Source: Pseudomonas viridiflava (GTDB lineage Bacteria > Pseudomonadota > Gammaproteobacteria > Pseudomonadales > Pseudomonadaceae). Taken from it: a stretch of 64,000 nucleotides of DNA. The stretch spans positions 682,001-746,000 of the forward strand of contig NZ_UWFA01000416.1 in assembly GCF_900601905.1 (NCBI RefSeq), in the 5' to 3' direction. Shown piece by piece: positions 60,769 through 64,000 of the stretch. A model generated the notes under the pieces. It made no database searches. It was not told where the DNA came from and saw only the letters and a program-made list of their open reading frames with translations. Position 1 is the first letter of the stretch, and every line of letters starts with the position of its first letter. A program made the position numbers and the translations under genes.

Positions 60769-61026
60769 ATGCGTACTACTTTTGCTTATGCCTTGATGCT
60801 TGCCGCCACCTTGGGTCTTGCCGCCTGCGACAAGAAATCCGAGAACACTCAACAAGACGCCAACAAGGCCGCGCAACAATCCCAGGAGTCCATGGAAAAG
60901 GCTCAAGACAAAGTGAATGACGCTGCCAAAGAAAGCCAGGAAGCCGCTCAGAAAAATGCGGAAGCCGCGCAGCAGCGCTCACAGGAAGCCGCTGGCAAGA
61001 CTGTGGATCCAGCGACCACCAAATAA
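60769..61026 (+). CDS. small Ala/Gln-rich lipoprotein
   Basis: This 85-residue precursor has the lipobox LAAC with the lipidated cysteine at C20 and Asp after it (CDKKSEN), which in E. coli would favour the inner membrane. The mature part is a long amphipathic helix of Ala/Gln/Glu/Lys with repeated QESMEKAQDKVNDAAKESQEAAQK, a coiled-coil type recalling osmotically induced small lipoproteins. AAGGAG lies nine bases upstream of the ATG, and an AlgU-type promoter fits an envelope-stress gene. The function is unknown. It has its own terminator. Confidence 0.82.
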   Translation: MRTTFAYALMLAATLGLAACDKKSENTQQDANKAAQQSQESMEKAQDKVNDAAKESQEAAQKNAEAAQQRSQEAAGKTVDPATTK

Positions 61027-61044
61027 GCTGAGAAGTCTTCAGAC

Positions 61045-61073
61045 AATAAAGCCCGCTATAAGCGGGCTTTATT
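61045..61073. terminator. bidirectional rho-independent terminator
   Basis: AATAAAGCCCGC-TATA-AGCGGGCTTTATT is symmetrical with A/T flanks on both sides. It follows the lipoprotein gene (+) and lies 87 bases beyond the braB stop (-). Confidence 0.85.
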
Positions 61074-61159
61074 AGTTGTGTCTTTTGTTACTGTTAAATC
61101 ACCCGATGTATATCCCGGGTGTTCATCGCGAACACTGGCTTCAAACATTCTTATTGCTA

Positions 61160-62473
61160 TCAGGCCAGCGCCTCGCTGCGCTTGCCCATTACCCGGTCAC
61201 AGACAAACGCCACCGCCAGAACAATCACAGCGGGCACCAGCCACGCCAGCCCCTGCTCGCTCAGCGGCAGGTTTGCCAGCGCGTGCGGCATGTACTCGGT
61301 GAAACCGGCACCTTTAAGCGCATCGACAAGACCAAAGATGAAGGCCACCAACATCACCGGCGCAACAATGCGGCGCTGGGAATACCAGAAGTCCTTGCAG
61401 AAGCTCAGTGCCACCAGAACGATGCACGGCGGGTAGATCGCGGTCAGGACCGGGATCGAGAACAGGATCAGCTTGGTGAGCCCCAGATTCGACACCAGCA
61501 GCGAAAACGCCGCCAGGATGATAACCAGGGTTTTATAGGACAGCGGCAACACCTTGGCGAAGTATTCAGCGCAGGCGCAGGTCAGGCCAACGGCAGTGAC
61601 AAGGCACGCCAGTGAAATCAGTACCGCCAGGAAGCCACTGCCGAGCGAACCGAAGGTGTGCTGAACGTAAGCATGCAGCACCGCAGCGCCATTGCTCGCT
61701 CCAGCGGCAACCGCATGGCTGCCTGAACCCAGACGGAACAGGCTGACGTACACCAGCGCCAGCCCCACTCCGGCAATCAATCCGGCAATGATCGCGTAGC
61801 GCGTGATCAGGCGCGCAGACTCGACGCCGCGAGAGCGAATGGCGTTGACGATGACGATGCCGAATACCAAAGCCCCCAGGGTATCCATGGTCAGATAACC
61901 GTTGATGAAGCCCTGGGAAAACGGCGCGGCTGCGTAAGCGGGCTCGGCCACACCGATCTCGCCTGCCGGCAGAGCGAACGCAGCAATGCCCAACACCGCC
62001 AACGCAATGATTTTCAGGGGCGCCAGGAAGCGGCCCACGGTATCGAGCAGACGGCCCGGGTACAGCGACACCCAGAACACCACCAGGAAATAAACCAGAC
62101 TGTAGAGGAACAGCGCCAGCGGGCTGTCACCGGTCAAGGGCGCCAGGCCCACCTCGAACGACACCGTCGCGGTACGCGGCGTCGCGAACAACGGACCCAC
62201 CGCCAGATAACACACCGCAGCGAGAATCCCCCCTGCCACCTTGCCAATCGGGCTGCTCAGCGCATCCATCGCGCCGCCAACCTTGGCCAGAGCGATGACA
62301 GTGATCACCGGCAAACCCACTGCCGTAACCAGAAACCCCAGCGCAGCAATCCAGACATGCGGCCCGGCCTGCAAACCCACAATAGGCGGGAAGATAATAT
62401 TGCCCGCCCCCACAAACAGGGCGAACGTCATGAAACCCAATGCCAGGATGTCCTGACCTTTCAACACTTTCAT
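61160..62473 (-). CDS. braB: branched-chain amino acid:cation symporter (BrnQ/BraB)
   Basis: This 437-residue, 12-helix LIVCS-family carrier has the N-terminus MKVLKGQDILALGFMTFALFVGAGNIIFPPIVGLQAG and the ATPRTATVSFEVG signature. It imports leucine, isoleucine and valine with Na+ or Li+. The ATG at 62473 fits the family length. It is single-gene, and its position between htpG and sucCD resembles braB in P. aeruginosa as far as I recall. Confidence 0.93.
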   Translation of the reverse strand: MKVLKGQDILALGFMTFALFVGAGNIIFPPIVGLQAGPHVWIAALGFLVTAVGLPVITVIALAKVGGAMDALSSPIGKVAGGILAAVCYLAVGPLFATPRTATVSFEVGLAPLTGDSPLALFLYSLVYFLVVFWVSLYPGRLLDTVGRFLAPLKIIALAVLGIAAFALPAGEIGVAEPAYAAAPFSQGFINGYLTMDTLGALVFGIVIVNAIRSRGVESARLITRYAIIAGLIAGVGLALVYVSLFRLGSGSHAVAAGASNGAAVLHAYVQHTFGSLGSGFLAVLISLACLVTAVGLTCACAEYFAKVLPLSYKTLVIILAAFSLLVSNLGLTKLILFSIPVLTAIYPPCIVLVALSFCKDFWYSQRRIVAPVMLVAFIFGLVDALKGAGFTEYMPHALANLPLSEQGLAWLVPAVIVLAVAFVCDRVMGKRSEALA

Positions 62474-62853
62474 CGAGAAAACCACACGTCAAAATCGGAA
62501 ATGGAGAGCGATTTCCCGGTGGGTTCGGGAAATCCAGGCACTTGCTTTTAGAAAGTGCCAGGTTGCGCGACGACTCCTTGTGAGACTCGCGATGCACAAA
62601 ATGGCCGCTAGCCTACCGAATCTGCGCGCTTAATGCACTTATTGAGGGCGAAGCGGCCGATGAACGCACCATTGCGATCCACTGCATGAATTGCAGGGGC
62701 TGTCGAAGTCTGCGAATCAACGTCTGCCTGAACTACCGCTTCGCGACCGTCGTAACATCCGATGGCTCCTACAGGTCCGACGGTCATTCAGCTACAACAT
62801 GGCGGTCGCTGAGACAGGCTGCCATCCTGCCGATGGGCACCCCCCAAACGCAC
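62474..62853. other. intergenic region between braB and sucD
   Basis: About 380 bases without a gene. It should contain the braB promoter next to 62473. A block at about 62740-62790 (CGCGACCGTCGTAACATCCGATGGCTCCTAC) looks like a degenerate REP-type repeat. No other structure is clear before the sucD terminator. Confidence 0.4.
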
Positions 62854-62877
62854 AAAGGCCACCCGAAGGTGGCCTTT
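62854..62877 (-). terminator. rho-independent terminator after sucD
   Basis: AAAGGCCACC-CGAA-GGTGGCCTTT tetraloop stem, 26 bases past the sucD stop on the minus strand. The T run is short, so efficiency is uncertain. Confidence 0.7.
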
Positions 62878-62902
62878 GCAGGTCAATCAAATAAGCATCA
62901 GC

Positions 62903-63787
62903 TTACTTTTTGACTTCCCAACCGGTCAGCTCAGCCAGGGCTTTGCCGATGTCAGCCAGGGAACGCACGGTTTTCACGCCAGCGTCTTCCAGTGCTGCGA
63001 ACTTCTCGTCTGCAGTACCTTTGCCGCCGGAGATGATTGCGCCAGCATGGCCCATGCGCTTGCCCGCAGGGGCAGTCACACCAGCGATGTAGGAAACAAC
63101 CGGCTTGGTCACGTGTGCCTTGATGTAGGCAGCCGCTTCTTCTTCAGCCGAACCGCCGATCTCGCCGATCATGACGATCGCTTCGGTCTTCGGGTCTTCC
63201 TGGAACAGCTTCAGGATGTCGATGAAGTTGGAACCCGGAATCGGGTCACCACCGATACCAACGCAAGTCGACTGACCGAAACCGGCGTCAGTGGTCTGCT
63301 TCACAGCTTCGTAAGTCAGGGTGCCCGAACGGGACACGATGCCTACTTTGCCTGGCAAGTGAATGTGACCTGGCATGATGCCGATCTTGCATTCGCCTGG
63401 TGTGATAACGCCAGGGCAGTTAGGACCGATCAGGACCACGCCCAGCTCGTCGCATTTGACCTTGGCATCCAGCATATCCAGGGTAGGAATGCCTTCGGTG
63501 ATGCACACGATCAGCTTGATGCCAGCGAATGCCGCTTCAAGGATGGAATCCTTGCAGAACGGAGCTGGAACGTAGATCACGCTGGCGGTAGCGCCAGTCT
63601 GGTCTACTGCTTCTTGCACAGTGTTGAACACGGGCAGGTTCAGGTGCGTGGTGCCGCCTTTACCTGGAGTCACGCCGCCAACCATTTTGGTGCCGTAGGC
63701 AATGGCTTGCTCGGAGTGGAAAGTACCCTGCGAACCAGTGAAGCCCTGGCAGATTACTTTGGTGTCTTTATTGATCAGGACGCTCAT
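62903..63787 (-). CDS. sucD: succinyl-CoA synthetase alpha subunit (ADP-forming)
   Basis: This 294-residue TCA-cycle subunit has the CoA-binding Rossmann part (VICQGFTGSQGTFHSEQAI), GPNCPGVITPGECKIGIMPG and the phospho-histidine loop with H247 (KRMGHAGAIISGGKGTA). It converts succinyl-CoA to succinate with substrate-level phosphorylation, as a complex with SucC. The ATG shares one base with the sucC stop (TAATG), so the two are translationally coupled. Confidence 0.97.
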   Translation of the reverse strand: MSVLINKDTKVICQGFTGSQGTFHSEQAIAYGTKMVGGVTPGKGGTTHLNLPVFNTVQEAVDQTGATASVIYVPAPFCKDSILEAAFAGIKLIVCITEGIPTLDMLDAKVKCDELGVVLIGPNCPGVITPGECKIGIMPGHIHLPGKVGIVSRSGTLTYEAVKQTTDAGFGQSTCVGIGGDPIPGSNFIDILKLFQEDPKTEAIVMIGEIGGSAEEEAAAYIKAHVTKPVVSYIAGVTAPAGKRMGHAGAIISGGKGTADEKFAALEDAGVKTVRSLADIGKALAELTGWEVKK

Positions 63788-64000
63788 TACTTGCCCTCCG
63801 CAGCTTTGACAACTTGTTGAGCAGCGTCGGTCAGGCTGGTAGCAGCGATGATGTTCAAACCGCTTTCTGCCAGTACTTTAGCGCCCAGTTCAGCGTTGTT
63901 ACCTTCAAGGCGAACAACAACCGGGATTTTCACGCCGACTTCTTTCACTGCACCGATGATGCCTTCGGCAATCATGTCGCAACGAACGATGCCGCCGAAG
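63787..64000 (-). CDS. sucC: succinyl-CoA synthetase beta subunit, C-terminal end (rest outside window)
   Basis: This is the last 70 or so residues of SucC, running off the right edge with an open frame ([45 protein letters not shown]). GGIVRCD..A.GI and RLEGTN/NNxxxG are family motifs of the CoA-ligase half of the beta subunit. It ends in TAA overlapping the sucD ATG. Confidence 0.95.

Noticed and set aside
1..64000. Search for CRISPR arrays, tRNA genes, insertion sequences, prophage or toxin-antitoxin modules
   Set aside because: No regular spaced repeats, transposase, integrase, tRNA-like cloverleaf or toxin-antitoxin pair could be supported by eye.

Overview
The window looks like a contiguous piece of a Pseudomonas chromosome, probably from the fluorescens or syringae side of the genus. 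The basis is the gene content and order: fabA-fabB beside a hybrid sensor kinase, gpsA, sixA, an acyl-CoA synthetase/hydrolase operon, htpG, braB and sucCD form a neighbourhood that, from memory, matches the P. aeruginosa PA1588-PA1624 region in broad order. Pseudomonas-type REP/REPIN repeats, Fur boxes, and DUF1652, DUF6482 and DUF3649 proteins agree with this. Composition is GC-rich and even, and I see no phage, insertion sequence, integron, CRISPR array, tRNA or rRNA. Start codons were moved from the longest frame wherever a Shine-Dalgarno site, signal peptide or family start argued for it.

Left part (1-13 kb). The tail of an MFS transporter is translationally coupled to a 3-hydroxyisobutyrate-dehydrogenase-family reductase. 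A small exported protein follows. Then comes a complete heavy-metal resistance locus: czcCBA on the minus strand, divergent from a czcR/czcS-type two-component pair, with an inverted repeat resembling CusR/CopR operators between them. An orphan polyamine-type binding protein closes this part.

Iron and transport part (12-29 kb). An ECF sigma factor, a FecR-type anti-sigma factor, an STN-domain TonB receptor, a PepSY-type membrane protein and DUF3649 make a cell-surface-signalling iron uptake cassette with a Fur box at the sigma factor promoter. Facing it is a minus-strand run in transcription order: ACS-type MFS transporter, FAD-linked 2-hydroxyacid dehydrogenase, TAXI-type TRAP binding protein, fused TRAP permease, DUF1850. 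Diverging from that run is a tripartite tctCBA carboxylate transporter, so one locus holds three unrelated carboxylate importers and one oxidase.

Signalling and catabolic part (29-44 kb). A four-gene, stop/start-overlapping phosphorelay operon contains a GAF-HisKA_3 kinase, a NarL-type regulator, a CHASE3-PAS hybrid kinase and a response regulator with no recognisable output domain. After it come a second TonB receptor, alpha-ketoglutarate semialdehyde dehydrogenase, a GntR/FadR regulator, small DUF6482 and DUF1652 proteins that overlap tail to tail, a triple-PAS LuxR regulator, an MFS transporter and an AI-2E-family permease.

Core part (44-64 kb). The minus-strand operon of acyl-CoA synthetase, thioesterase, two alpha/beta hydrolases and DUF4892 is preceded by a perfect 22-base palindrome. 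Next are gpsA-DUF4389-sixA, a PA1611-like hybrid kinase, fabA-fabB, OsmC, pirin, a dienelactone hydrolase, htpG with a sigma-32 promoter, a small lipoprotein with an AlgU-type promoter, braB and sucD-sucC. Nothing here is a clearly new defence or mobile system. The most interesting items are the four-gene phosphorelay, the palindrome-controlled acyl operon, the DUF1850/DUF3649 antisense overlap, and several well-formed promoter and operator sites.
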